NCBI GenBank assembly: GCA_963972425.1
Contig: CAXAUF010000010.1
Location: 1-64,000, forward strand
Source: Algorimicrobium sp002414705
GTDB lineage: Bacteria > Bacteroidota > Bacteroidia > Flavobacteriales > Flavobacteriaceae
Direction of reading: 5' to 3'
Length of the DNA stretch: 64,000 nt
The position numbers and the translations under genes were made by a program. Below the pieces are notes generated by a model. It saw nothing but the letters and a program-made list of their open reading frames with translations, did not search any database and was not told the DNA's origin. Of this stretch, positions 35,087-43,098 are shown piece after piece; position 1 is the stretch's first letter; the number at the start of each line of letters is the position of its first letter.

Positions 35087-36543
35087 CTAAAATTGAAAAT
35101 AAATAAATTCTGAAACACTATTTTCCCCATAAACACCGAAAATTAATATGATAAAAATAATAGTTAGGTAAATACCATATCGAAAAATCACCCCTTGTTT
35201 ATTTAAAGCAGAAATTACACGTTGTTTTTTATGATAATAATCAAAACATATTAAACAAACAATCGATAAAATTGCAATTATAATTTCTACTTGCCCTAAA
35301 CCTAATTCTATAATTTTATGCTCATTTTTAGTACTCGTAAAATTACTTATTACATATAACGCATCTTTAAAACTATTTGCCCTAAAAAACACCCAAGCAA
35401 AGCAAACAGTAACAAATGTAATTGTCATAAAAAAATGTTAGACCCAGCGCTATTAAGATTAAAATTAATAGTTTTCAAAAATCCATGAAGCTTTGGTTTG
35501 AACGCTTTTTCAAGAACAATAATTAATCCGTGAATTGCTCCCCAAATAACAAATGTAATGGCCGCTCCATGCCATAGACCGCTTACAAAGAACACTATAA
35601 AAAGATTTGCATACGTTCTATATGTTCCTTTACGGCTTCCACCTAAAGGGATATACACATAATCTCTAAACCATGTTGATAGTGAGATATGCCAACGTCT
35701 CCAAAACTCTGTTATGGATTTTGAAAAATAAGGACTATCAAAATTCTTCATTAAATCAAAGCCCATAGTCCTAGCTAATCCAATTGCAATATCAGAATAA
35801 CCTGAAAAATCACAATAAATTTGGAAAGCAAAAAATACAGTTGCAATAATTAAATCTAAACCACCATGATCCGTTGGATTATTATAAACCTGATTAACTA
35901 GAATAGCCAAACGGTCTGCAATTACCATTTTTTTAAACAACCCAAAAGCTACAAGTAATAAGCCCGACTTTACTTGCTTGTAATTAAACTTATATGTTTT
36001 ATAAAATTGTGGTAATAAATGAGAAGCGCGTTCTATTGGTCCAGCTACAAGTTGAGGGAAAAATGCAACAAACGTAAAAAATGACAACGCATCTTTTGTT
36101 GGTTTTAATTGCTTTCTATAAATATCAATAGTGTAACTTAAGGTTTGAAACGTGTAAAAACTAATACCAACAGGAAGTATAATATTTAAGGTTGATATTT
36201 CTAAATTCTCTCCAAAAAGTTTAAAGGAAGATACAAACGTATCAATGAAAAAGTTCGTATATTTAAAATAGACTAAAAACCCCAAGTTTACGAGTAAACT
36301 AACTAACAATAGTCGTTTTCTTTTCGCTTTTCCTTCTGTTTCATAGAGTTTCTTACCAACGTAGTAATCAACAAAAGAACTAAATGCTATTAAAAATAGA
36401 AAACGCCAATCCCACCAACCATAAAAGAAATAACTAGCAACTAATAAAAATATATTTCTTAATTTCAGGTTATCTGAAACAAGCCAATATAAAACAAAAA
36501 ATATAGGAAAAAAGACAGCAAAATCAATAGAGTTAAATAGCAT
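35087..36543 (-). pseudogene. MBOAT O-acyltransferase gene split by a frameshift in a T7 tract
   Basis: The first part (35425-36543, 372 residues) has the MBOAT core: FQTLSYTIDIYRKQ, FPQLVAGPIERA, IYCDFSGYSDIAIG, EFWRRWHISLSTWFRDYVYIPLGG and the catalytic-His region FVSGLWHGAAITFVIWGA. It stops at TGA 35425 just after seven Ts. The second part (35087-35428, 113 residues, own ATG overlapping that stop) carries the missing C-terminal helices: FVTVCFAWVFFRANSFKDA to FGVYGENSVSEFIYFQF. One extra T would join them into a normal protein of about 485 residues. The gene may be dead, phase-variable, rescued by slippage, or wrongly sequenced. Confidence 0.88.
35429..35435 (-). other. Seven-T slippage tract at the MBOAT frameshift
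   Basis: The coding strand reads ACATTTTTTTATGACA: seven T, then overlapping ATG and TGA. Eight T would restore the frame. Tracts of this kind can change length during replication or cause polymerase slippage. Confidence 0.8.
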
Positions 36544-36559
36544 CGTTTTTTCTATTTAT

Positions 36560-37813
36560 TTAAACAATCATTCCTGCTGCAACAGTTTCATTGGTGGCAT
36601 CGTCTACCAATATAATACTTCCAGTTGTTCTATTTTCCCTATATGAATCGACCATCAACGGTTTTGTGGTTCTAATTTTCACTTTAGCAATATCGTTCAT
36701 ATTCAGTTCAGGATTGTCCGAAATCCGATCTAAGGTATTTATATCATATTTATAAATAACCTCTTTTATCATGGCTGTTTGTTCGTTAGATGTGTGTCTA
36801 ATAGAATATTTAGAACGTGGTTTTGCTGAATCATTATTTAACCAACATAACATAACTTCAATATCCTGGGATGGTTCAGGTTTGTTGTTAGAACGTACAA
36901 TCATATCACCACGACTAATGTCAATATCATCTTCCAATGTAATGGAAACAGACATGGAAGCAAAGGCTTCTTCTAATTCTTTATCGAGTGTATCAATAGA
37001 TTTAATTTTAGACGTAAATCCAGATGGTAAAACCGTAATATCATCTCCTTTTCTAAAAATTCCACTTGCTACGCGACCTGCATATCCTCTATAATCTATA
37101 AACCCTTCGCTTTGAGGTCTTAAAACGGTTTGAACTGGAAAACGAGCATCTACTTTATTAATATCGCTACTAATGTGCATGGTTTCTAATGTATGCAACA
37201 TTGGTGCGCCTTGATACCAGGACATATTTTCAGATTTATTTACTACATTATCACCTAATAAAGCAGACATAGGAATAAAACGAACATCGGTAACCAATAA
37301 TTTAGATGCAATTTCTTCAAATTCTGAAACAATAGTATTGTAAACATCTTCTGAAAAATCTACTAGATCCATTTTATTAACACAAACAATAATATGTGGT
37401 ATTTGTAATAAAGAAGCAATAAATGCATGTCTTTTAGTTTGCTCAATTACACCATGTCTAGCATCAATTAATATAGTGGCAACATTAGCAGTAGATGCAC
37501 CTGTTACCATATTCCGAGTATATTGAATATGACCTGGTGTATCTGCAATTATAAATTTACGCTTTGGAGTTGTGAAATATCTGTAGGCAACATCAATAGT
37601 AATACCTTGTTCACGTTCATCACGTAAACCATCCGTAAAAAGCGCTAAATCTACGCCTTCATGCCCTTTCTTTCTGCTAGTATTTTCAATAGCCTTTAAT
37701 TGGTCTTCAAAAATAGATTTTGAATCGTATAATAAACGACCAATTAACGTGCTTTTCCCATCATCAACGCTACCTGCTGTAGTAAAACGTAATAATTGAT
37801 TGTTATCTATCAT
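36560..37813 (-). CDS. cysN: Sulfate adenylyltransferase subunit 1 (GTPase)
   Basis: CysN is the GTPase that drives ATP sulfurylase (with CysD) to make APS. The 417-residue protein starts at the ATG at 37813 (MIDNNQLLRFTTAGSVDDGK). The upstream in-frame extension uses a TTG and runs through a hairpin, so I reject it. The G motifs are GSVDDGKST (residues 15-23), DTPGHIQYTRNM near 92 and CVNKMDLVD near 147, followed by EF-Tu-like barrels. No fused CysC kinase domain is present, and cysC is separate upstream. It lies in the polysaccharide locus, between cysD and the MBOAT gene. Confidence 0.95.
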   Translation of the reverse strand: MIDNNQLLRFTTAGSVDDGKSTLIGRLLYDSKSIFEDQLKAIENTSRKKGHEGVDLALFTDGLRDEREQGITIDVAYRYFTTPKRKFIIADTPGHIQYTRNMVTGASTANVATILIDARHGVIEQTKRHAFIASLLQIPHIIVCVNKMDLVDFSEDVYNTIVSEFEEIASKLLVTDVRFIPMSALLGDNVVNKSENMSWYQGAPMLHTLETMHISSDINKVDARFPVQTVLRPQSEGFIDYRGYAGRVASGIFRKGDDITVLPSGFTSKIKSIDTLDKELEEAFASMSVSITLEDDIDISRGDMIVRSNNKPEPSQDIEVMLCWLNNDSAKPRSKYSIRHTSNEQTAMIKEVIYKYDINTLDRISDNPELNMNDIAKVKIRTTKPLMVDSYRENRTTGSIILVDDATNETVAAGMIV

Positions 37814-37838
37814 GTTTTGTATTTGAATTTTTAAAATG

Positions 37839-37859
37839 ACCTTTAGCTTCGCTAAAGGT
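37839..37859. other. Perfect hairpin between cysD and cysN
   Basis: ACCTTTAGC-TTC-GCTAAAGGT is a nine-base stem with a three-base loop, in the 75-base gap between cysD (ends 37889) and cysN (starts 37813). No T run follows on the transcribed strand, so it is more likely an mRNA processing or stability element than a terminator. It could tune CysN relative to CysD. Confidence 0.55.
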
Positions 37860-37888
37860 TGAATTTTGAAATTTAACAATTAAAATTT

Positions 37889-38794
37889 TTAAAAATAACC
37901 TTGTCGCTTTCTATCTTCCATAGCGGACTCCGAACGTTTATCATCACTTCTGTTTCCGCGTTCTGTGTTACGCATTCCTGCAACTTCTATAGCAATTTTT
38001 TCTAGAGTATCTGCATCCGATTCATCACCACCTGTAATAGTAATATCACCCAAAGTTCTAAATCGAATTTTTTTAGTTACCACCTCTTCATGAGTTTCCA
38101 GAATTAAAAATTCGGAATTTGGTATCCATGTACCATCACGCTTTACAACTTCGCGCTCATGTGCAAAATATAAAGATGGAATAGCAATATTTTCTCTTTT
38201 TATATAATTCCAAACATCCATTTCAGTCCAGTTACTAATAGGAAAAGCTCTAAAATGTTCGCCTTGAAAATGCTTACCGTTAAATATATTCCATAATTCA
38301 GGACGTTGATTTTTAGGGTCCCATTGTCCAAAATCGTCTCTGTGTGAAAAGAAACGTTCTTTGGCACGTGCTTTCTCTTCATCACGACGTCCGCCACCAA
38401 TGGCGCAATCTATTTTATTAGATTCTATAGCATCTAGAAGCGTTGTAATCTGTAGCGCATTTCTTGTGGCATTTTTACCTTTTTCTTCAGTTACACGACC
38501 ATCATCAATAGATTCTTGAACGGATCCCACTATAAGATCAACTCCTAATTCCTCTATTATATCATCTCTAAATTGAATGGTTTCCGGAAAATTATGACCG
38601 GTATCCACGTGCATTAATGGGAATGGGATTTTAGCAGGATAAAAAGCTTTTTTAGCCAAATGGGTTATCAAAATGGAATCTTTACCACCTGAAAACATGA
38701 TTACTGGATTTTCAAATTGCGCCCAAACTTCGCGTAAAATAAAAATGGCCTCACTTTCTAACTCGTCTAAATAATTTAAATAATATTTACTCAT
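37889..38794 (-). CDS. cysD: Sulfate adenylyltransferase subunit 2
   Basis: CysD is the catalytic subunit of ATP sulfurylase, which makes APS from sulfate and ATP. The 301-residue protein has the PP-loop MFSGGKDSILITHLA (residues 33-47), the conserved HVDTGHNFPETIQFRD near 63-78, and GGGRRDEEKARAKER near 137-151. The end has the family motif RSDDKRSESAMEDRKRQGYF. It is followed by cysN and preceded, with a one-base overlap, by a small lipoprotein gene. Confidence 0.96.
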   Translation of the reverse strand: MSKYYLNYLDELESEAIFILREVWAQFENPVIMFSGGKDSILITHLAKKAFYPAKIPFPLMHVDTGHNFPETIQFRDDIIEELGVDLIVGSVQESIDDGRVTEEKGKNATRNALQITTLLDAIESNKIDCAIGGGRRDEEKARAKERFFSHRDDFGQWDPKNQRPELWNIFNGKHFQGEHFRAFPISNWTEMDVWNYIKRENIAIPSLYFAHEREVVKRDGTWIPNSEFLILETHEEVVTKKIRFRTLGDITITGGDESDADTLEKIAIEVAGMRNTERGNRSDDKRSESAMEDRKRQGYF

Positions 38795-39315
38795 TATTTA
38801 TTGCTTTTATCATCTAATAAAATATCTAATACTTTAAAACCTCCTAAATTACCAGAGCCTTTCCAATCTTTTCGTTTATAAATATATGCTGAAATACTAT
38901 CAAAATATTTTACCTCGTCCACTACTTTGGTTGCAATAATATATTTGCTTCCATCAATTTCTGATAAAACAGGCTCGAATGTCATTAACAAAGGCTTTTT
39001 TAAATTTCTATCAAAGCCACGAATACCTAAACTATAAGCTTCAACCGTTTCATTTGTTGTACTGTCATTTAATTTAAACACAAACCCTATAAGACTATCA
39101 TTTGTTTTTTGAATCCCAAATTTTTCAACTTTATAATTATCTAAAAATCGCTCATTTACGTCTCTATAGTCTAAAAGTGATTGTTCAAAAGACACTGCTT
39201 CCGGTTTCGTCGAGTCTGAAACTGTTTCATTAACATCAGCATTCTCATTATTCTTATCCGATTTACAAGCTATAAAAGTAATAGCTATTAATAAAATAAA
39301 AATTCCTTTTTTCAT
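38794..39315 (-). CDS. Small lipoprotein of unknown function between cysC and cysD
   Basis: The 173-residue protein has a lipoprotein signal (MKKGIFILLIAITFIACKSD, Cys at 17) and then an acidic Asn/Glu linker and a compact domain ending in a Lys/Asn tail. I do not recognise the family. It overlaps cysD by one base and starts 3 bases after cysC ends, so it is embedded in the sulfate activation operon. An outer-membrane or periplasmic role linked to the sulfated product is possible but unsupported by any motif. Confidence 0.75.
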   Translation of the reverse strand: MKKGIFILLIAITFIACKSDKNNENADVNETVSDSTKPEAVSFEQSLLDYRDVNERFLDNYKVEKFGIQKTNDSLIGFVFKLNDSTTNETVEAYSLGIRGFDRNLKKPLLMTFEPVLSEIDGSKYIIATKVVDEVKYFDSISAYIYKRKDWKGSGNLGGFKVLDILLDDKSNK

Positions 39316-39318
39316 AAT

Positions 39319-39906
39319 TTATAATTTTTGGTTTATAAAATCTACGATGCGTTTTGATGCGTTTTCAACGCTTTCGTTTTCGGTTAATATTTCAATATCC
39401 GGATTTTCAGGCGCTTCATAAGGTGCTGAAATTCCTGTCATGTTTTTTATTTCGCCTGCTCGTGCTTTTTTGTAAAGTCCTTTTACATCGCGACGCTCAC
39501 ATTCTTCTATACTCGTATTAACGTAAACTTCAACAAAGTTAACATCTTTAACGATACTTTTTATATTCTCACGGTCTTTTTTATAGGGCGATACAAAAGC
39601 CGCAAGCACCACCAAACCAGCTTCTACCATTAAGTTAGCAGTTTCGGCAATTCTACGAATATTTTCTGTTCTATCTTCTGGTGAAAACGTTAAATCGTTG
39701 TTGATACCTTTTCTAATGTTATCGCCATCTAAAGTATAGGTTTTTATACCTTGCTTAAATAATTTTTGTTCTACCACATTAGCTATAGTAGATTTTCCAG
39801 AACCTGAAAGTCCTGTAAACCATATTAAAAAAGAGTTATGCCCATTTAAACTCCTTCTATCATTTACTGATATTTGATACTCGTGTGAAATGATGTTTTC
39901 TTTCAT
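39319..39906 (-). CDS. cysC: Adenylylsulfate kinase
   Basis: CysC phosphorylates APS to give PAPS, the sulfate donor of sulfotransferases. The 195-residue protein has the P-loop WFTGLSGSGKSTIANVVE (residues 29-46), DGDNIRKGINNDLTFSPEDR near 61-80 (APS-binding) and the lid NMTGISAPYEAPENPDIEI near 155. Length and motifs are complete. It overlaps the DUF2061 gene upstream by 4 bases. Confidence 0.96.
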   Translation of the reverse strand: MKENIISHEYQISVNDRRSLNGHNSFLIWFTGLSGSGKSTIANVVEQKLFKQGIKTYTLDGDNIRKGINNDLTFSPEDRTENIRRIAETANLMVEAGLVVLAAFVSPYKKDRENIKSIVKDVNFVEVYVNTSIEECERRDVKGLYKKARAGEIKNMTGISAPYEAPENPDIEILTENESVENASKRIVDFINQKL

Positions 39907-40337
39907 TGTTCTATATTATTACGTTTTGGTAATCCGTAATTAATTCTATACCAAGCGCGTTCATGAAAGTAATACAATAACATTTTAGTAATAACTTCGG
40001 CAAATCCTATCTTTAATGCAGCTAATGGATCGCCCGAAATTATCCATGCTAACGTCATGGTATCTAAAGTACCAACCAATCGCCAAGTAACTGTTTTTGC
40101 TAAATGCCGCTTTCTACTCTCAAGTGTTTCACCATCTTTTGTTAAGTTTATTTTATACCAAACACGTTCGTGCATATAATATAAAATAGTTTTAGTAGTA
40201 ACTTCTGCAAGCCCAATTTTTAAACCTGCATACGGATCACCTGTAACAATCCACGATAATATAATGGTATCTATAGTTCCTATAAACCGCCAGGTAATTG
40301 TTTTAGCAATATGTCTTTTATAAGATAAGTCTCCCAT
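39903..40337 (-). CDS. Protein with two DUF2061 domains in the PAPS operon
   Basis: The 144-residue protein consists of two similar halves (about residues 5-65 and 77-138), each with the pattern KRHIAKT.TWR..GT.DT...W...GDP.A.LKIG.AEV.TK..LYY.HER.WY, which is the DUF2061 membrane domain (two short helices each). Function is unknown. It sits tightly between cysQ and cysC (1- and 4-base overlaps), an arrangement that I recall from other marine Bacteroidota. A role in sulfate entry or membrane anchoring of the activation enzymes is a guess. Confidence 0.88.
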   Translation of the reverse strand: MGDLSYKRHIAKTITWRFIGTIDTIILSWIVTGDPYAGLKIGLAEVTTKTILYYMHERVWYKINLTKDGETLESRKRHLAKTVTWRLVGTLDTMTLAWIISGDPLAALKIGFAEVITKMLLYYFHERAWYRINYGLPKRNNIEQ

Positions 40338-41134
40338 TACTTACTTACTAAAAAATAACTATTCAGTAAATTCTCTTTATTGTAAGCTAACGGTTTATTC
40401 GTTTCTTTTGAAATAACTTGTAGTCCAACGGCATTACATATAGCATGTCCTGCAGCCGTATCCCATTCCATAGTTGGTGCATAACGCGGATACACATCAG
40501 CTTCACCTTCAGCTACTAAACAAAATTTTAAGGAGCTACCTTTAGAAACAATCTCAACCTCTTTTCCTTCTGCTATTAAGCAATCTACAAAATCCAAAGT
40601 ATCCTGATTCATGTGCGATCGGCTTCCAACCACTTGAACCAAATTCGCATTAGCCTTTTTTGCCTGAATTGGTTTTGAAATTTGTAAAACCTTATCAACT
40701 GTAATGTCATGAGATTCCAAATCTGCCTTAAATGCTTCATTTGTATCTACATTTGCAAAATATAAGGTCTTGGTTGCAGGCACATAAATAACACCTAAAA
40801 CAGGGTTTCCGTTTTTAACCAACGCAATATTAACCGTAAATTCTCCATTGCGTTTAATAAACTCCTTGGTGCCATCAACAGGATCTACAATCCAACAGGT
40901 TGCCCAATTTTTCCTTTCAGAATAATCGGTTTGCTTATTCTCTTCAGAAATGATAGGTATTTGAGTTGGTATTAAAAATGTATTAATAATATCATTCGCT
41001 TTTTTATCTGCCTCTGTTAAAGGTGATTTATCATCTTTAATTTCAACAGAAAAAACAGTATCATAAACATCCATAATAACTTTTCCAGCTTGAAGTGATG
41101 CCTCTATTGCTATTCTTAATTCACTCACTATCAT
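40337..41134 (-). CDS. cysQ: 3'(2'),5'-bisphosphate nucleotidase
   Basis: CysQ degrades PAP, the by-product of sulfotransferase and PAPS reductase reactions, and so relieves product inhibition. The 265-residue protein has the lithium-sensitive phosphatase motifs: EADKKAND near 43-50, ISEE near 62, WIVDPVDGTKEFIKRNGEF near 82-100 and the C-terminal PTMEWDTAAGHAIC near 222. The start is the ATG at 41134; a TTG twelve bases upstream is less likely. It is first in the operon cysQ-DUF2061-cysC-lipoprotein-cysD-cysN. Confidence 0.95.
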   Translation of the reverse strand: MIVSELRIAIEASLQAGKVIMDVYDTVFSVEIKDDKSPLTEADKKANDIINTFLIPTQIPIISEENKQTDYSERKNWATCWIVDPVDGTKEFIKRNGEFTVNIALVKNGNPVLGVIYVPATKTLYFANVDTNEAFKADLESHDITVDKVLQISKPIQAKKANANLVQVVGSRSHMNQDTLDFVDCLIAEGKEVEIVSKGSSLKFCLVAEGEADVYPRYAPTMEWDTAAGHAICNAVGLQVISKETNKPLAYNKENLLNSYFLVSK

Positions 41135-41155
41135 TTTCTTTATCAAATTAGTTTA

Positions 41156-41163
41156 CAAAACTA
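41156..41163 (-). promoter_or_regulatory. -7 promoter element upstream of cysQ
   Basis: On the minus strand this reads TAGTTTTG, 21 bases before the cysQ ATG. No -33 TTG is present. It would drive the PAPS synthesis operon and possibly the MBOAT, SGNH and flippase genes beyond it. Confidence 0.4.
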
Positions 41164-41216
41164 AACAATTTAAATAATTGAAGTGTTTTACCCATAATTA
41201 ATTTAAATATATACTA

Positions 41217-41224
41217 TAAATTTG
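41217..41224 (+). promoter_or_regulatory. -7 promoter element upstream of the sulfotransferase gene
   Basis: TAAATTTG matches TAnnTTTG. Transcription would begin near 41230, which favours the later TTG start codon at 41246 over the one at 41222 that lies inside the element. No -33 TTG is seen. Confidence 0.35.
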
Positions 41225-41245
41225 CTAAAGACTAAAACAGTTTTT

Positions 41246-42100
41246 TTGAAAAAGAAAAATATCTTATACTTATTGGGTTCAGGTAGAAGTGGCACCACCC
41301 TTTTAGCAACCATTCTGAATAGTACCAATGATATATCTACAACAGGAGAATTACATCAATTTTATACGTATTTACAAAACAAATCTTCCTGTTCATGTGG
41401 TGCGCTTCTTAACGAATGTAAATTTTGGAGACTGGTGGTAAAAGATATGGATTTAAGTAAAGATGAAATCCAAAATTTCCAAAAAAGACAGAACAACGAA
41501 GAAGGGCATCGGTATATTCCATCCATTATTCTGGGCAGAAAAGCTAGTGAAGATTATATCCTATCACAAGAAAACCTCTTTAATTCTATCGAAAATCATA
41601 CCACTAAAAAATGGGTTTTAGACTCATCAAAGTATATTGGACGATTTTTATTATTAAAACAAATGCCAAGCCTAAAGTTAAAAGGTATTTATGTGATAAG
41701 AGATGTTAGAGGCGTTATAAACTCATTTAACAAACAGGTCCAAACGCCCAGAAAACCGATTAGTACTATTTTATATTATATATTAACTAATTGCTTTGGA
41801 CAATTGGTTTGTTGGATGAATAAAGATGTCATAAAGGTAAAATATGAAGATTTTATTGATAATCCTCATGAACATGTACAACGAATTTACAATATTCTTT
41901 TAGATCAGAACCATAATGATGATGCTCTTAATGATGTATTTCAAATGCCTCATATTATTGGAGGCAATAGATTAAAAAGCAGTAAAACCATTAAAATTAA
42001 AAAAGATACGGCTTGGAAAACTACTATTTCCAGACCAAAACAAATACTGTATTATTTGTTATGTTTGCCTTTTATGCTGCTAAACCGCTATAAACTATAA
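41246..42100 (+). CDS. Sulfotransferase family protein
   Basis: The product (284 residues from TTG 41246, or 292 from TTG 41222) has the PAPS 5'-phosphosulfate loop LLGSGRSGTTLLATIL near the start, a cysteine cluster SSCSCGALLNECKFW common in bacterial sulfotransferases, and the 3'-phosphate motif GIYVIRDVRGVINSF. No ATG exists near the start. It is divergent from the PAPS operon, whose product PAPS is its expected donor, so it probably sulfates a sugar of the cell-surface polysaccharide. The acceptor is unknown. Confidence 0.88.
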   Translation: MKKKNILYLLGSGRSGTTLLATILNSTNDISTTGELHQFYTYLQNKSSCSCGALLNECKFWRLVVKDMDLSKDEIQNFQKRQNNEEGHRYIPSIILGRKASEDYILSQENLFNSIENHTTKKWVLDSSKYIGRFLLLKQMPSLKLKGIYVIRDVRGVINSFNKQVQTPRKPISTILYYILTNCFGQLVCWMNKDVIKVKYEDFIDNPHEHVQRIYNILLDQNHNDDALNDVFQMPHIIGGNRLKSSKTIKIKKDTAWKTTISRPKQILYYLLCLPFMLLNRYKL

Positions 42101-42103
42101 TTT

Positions 42104-43090
42104 ATGAAAATTTATATTACCCTTGATTATGAATTATTTTTTGGCTCGAAAAGTGGTGGTATTGATGATTGTATTATTAACCCAACAAACGAACTTCTTA
42201 AAATCGCGGATCCTCATCAAGTAAAGATTGTGTTTTTTGTCGATGTTGGTTATATTGATAAATTGAATGAGTTTAAGGGAAAATACCCAGAATTACAGCA
42301 AGACTATAAAAAAATTACCTCTCAAATAAAATCACTTTCAGAAAATGGCCATGGTATAGAATTGCATATTCATCCACATTGGGAAAATACCATTTATGAT
42401 GGCGAAAAATGGATTTTTAATACAAGCCAATACAAGCTTCAAGATTTTTCAAAAAAAGAAGCCTATGCCATTGTTACCAAATACACTGCTCTTTTAAATA
42501 GTATTTCTGGTAAAAAAGCGATAGCCTACAGAGCTGGTGGTTGGAGCGCTCAACCATTTTCATATATTTCACAGGCTTTAAAAGATTCTGGAATAGAAAT
42601 AGATAGTACCACGTACCCAAAAGGTTTTCACCAATCCAAGCATCAGGAATACGATTTTAGAAACGTAGCGCAATACAAAACTACATATAGATTTGAAAAC
42701 GATTTAACGGTTGAAGAACCAAACGGTCACTTTACCGAATACCCAATTAGTTCTTACAGATTAAGCCCAGTTTTCTTTTGGCGTTTTGCTTTAGAAAAGA
42801 TTAAGAAAGATAAAAAACATGTATCCTTTGGTAATGGCTCAGCTATTTCAAAGCCTAAAATAGAAGTGATAAAATTAATGACACGTTTTTCAAATAGTGT
42901 GGTATCTATTGATGGTTACAAGGCGTCTTATATAGCAAAAGCGTTTAAAAAGTATATAAAAAATACAGATAATAAAGGACATTTCGTGCTCATTGGACAC
43001 CCGAAAGCCTTTACGCCTTATTCGTTACAAGAGACTAGAAAATTTATTGAAAACGTGCACAAAAACCATACGTTCAGTATATTTAAATAA
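42104..43090 (+). CDS. Polysaccharide deacetylase-like (NodB fold) protein
   Basis: The 328-residue protein has NodB-fold landmarks: the first motif TLDYELFFG (Asp7 and Glu9), the metal-binding pair in IELHIHPHWENT (about residues 86-97) and YRAGGWSAQPFSY near 144. These imply a metal-dependent deacetylase acting on N-acetyl sugars, such as the ManNAc- or GlcNAc-type residues this locus makes. It has no signal peptide, so it would act in the cytoplasm on a precursor. It follows the sulfotransferase gene by 3 bases and is co-transcribed with it. Confidence 0.82.
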   Translation: MKIYITLDYELFFGSKSGGIDDCIINPTNELLKIADPHQVKIVFFVDVGYIDKLNEFKGKYPELQQDYKKITSQIKSLSENGHGIELHIHPHWENTIYDGEKWIFNTSQYKLQDFSKKEAYAIVTKYTALLNSISGKKAIAYRAGGWSAQPFSYISQALKDSGIEIDSTTYPKGFHQSKHQEYDFRNVAQYKTTYRFENDLTVEEPNGHFTEYPISSYRLSPVFFWRFALEKIKKDKKHVSFGNGSAISKPKIEVIKLMTRFSNSVVSIDGYKASYIAKAFKKYIKNTDNKGHFVLIGHPKAFTPYSLQETRKFIENVHKNHTFSIFK

Positions 43091-43098
43091 GATTCATC

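Noticed and set aside
36771..37094. 107-codon open frame on the plus strand inside cysN
   Set aside because: It is the shadow of a conserved gene, without homology or promoter.
37814..37879. N-terminal extension of cysN by 22 residues from a TTG codon
   Set aside because: The extra codons run through a strong hairpin and precede a standard CysN opening (MIDNNQLLRFTTAGSVDDGK) with its own ATG.
36560..41134. Assimilatory sulfate reduction operon
   Set aside because: cysH, cysI and cysJ are absent from the window, while a sulfotransferase and glycan genes adjoin; a reductive role elsewhere cannot be fully excluded.
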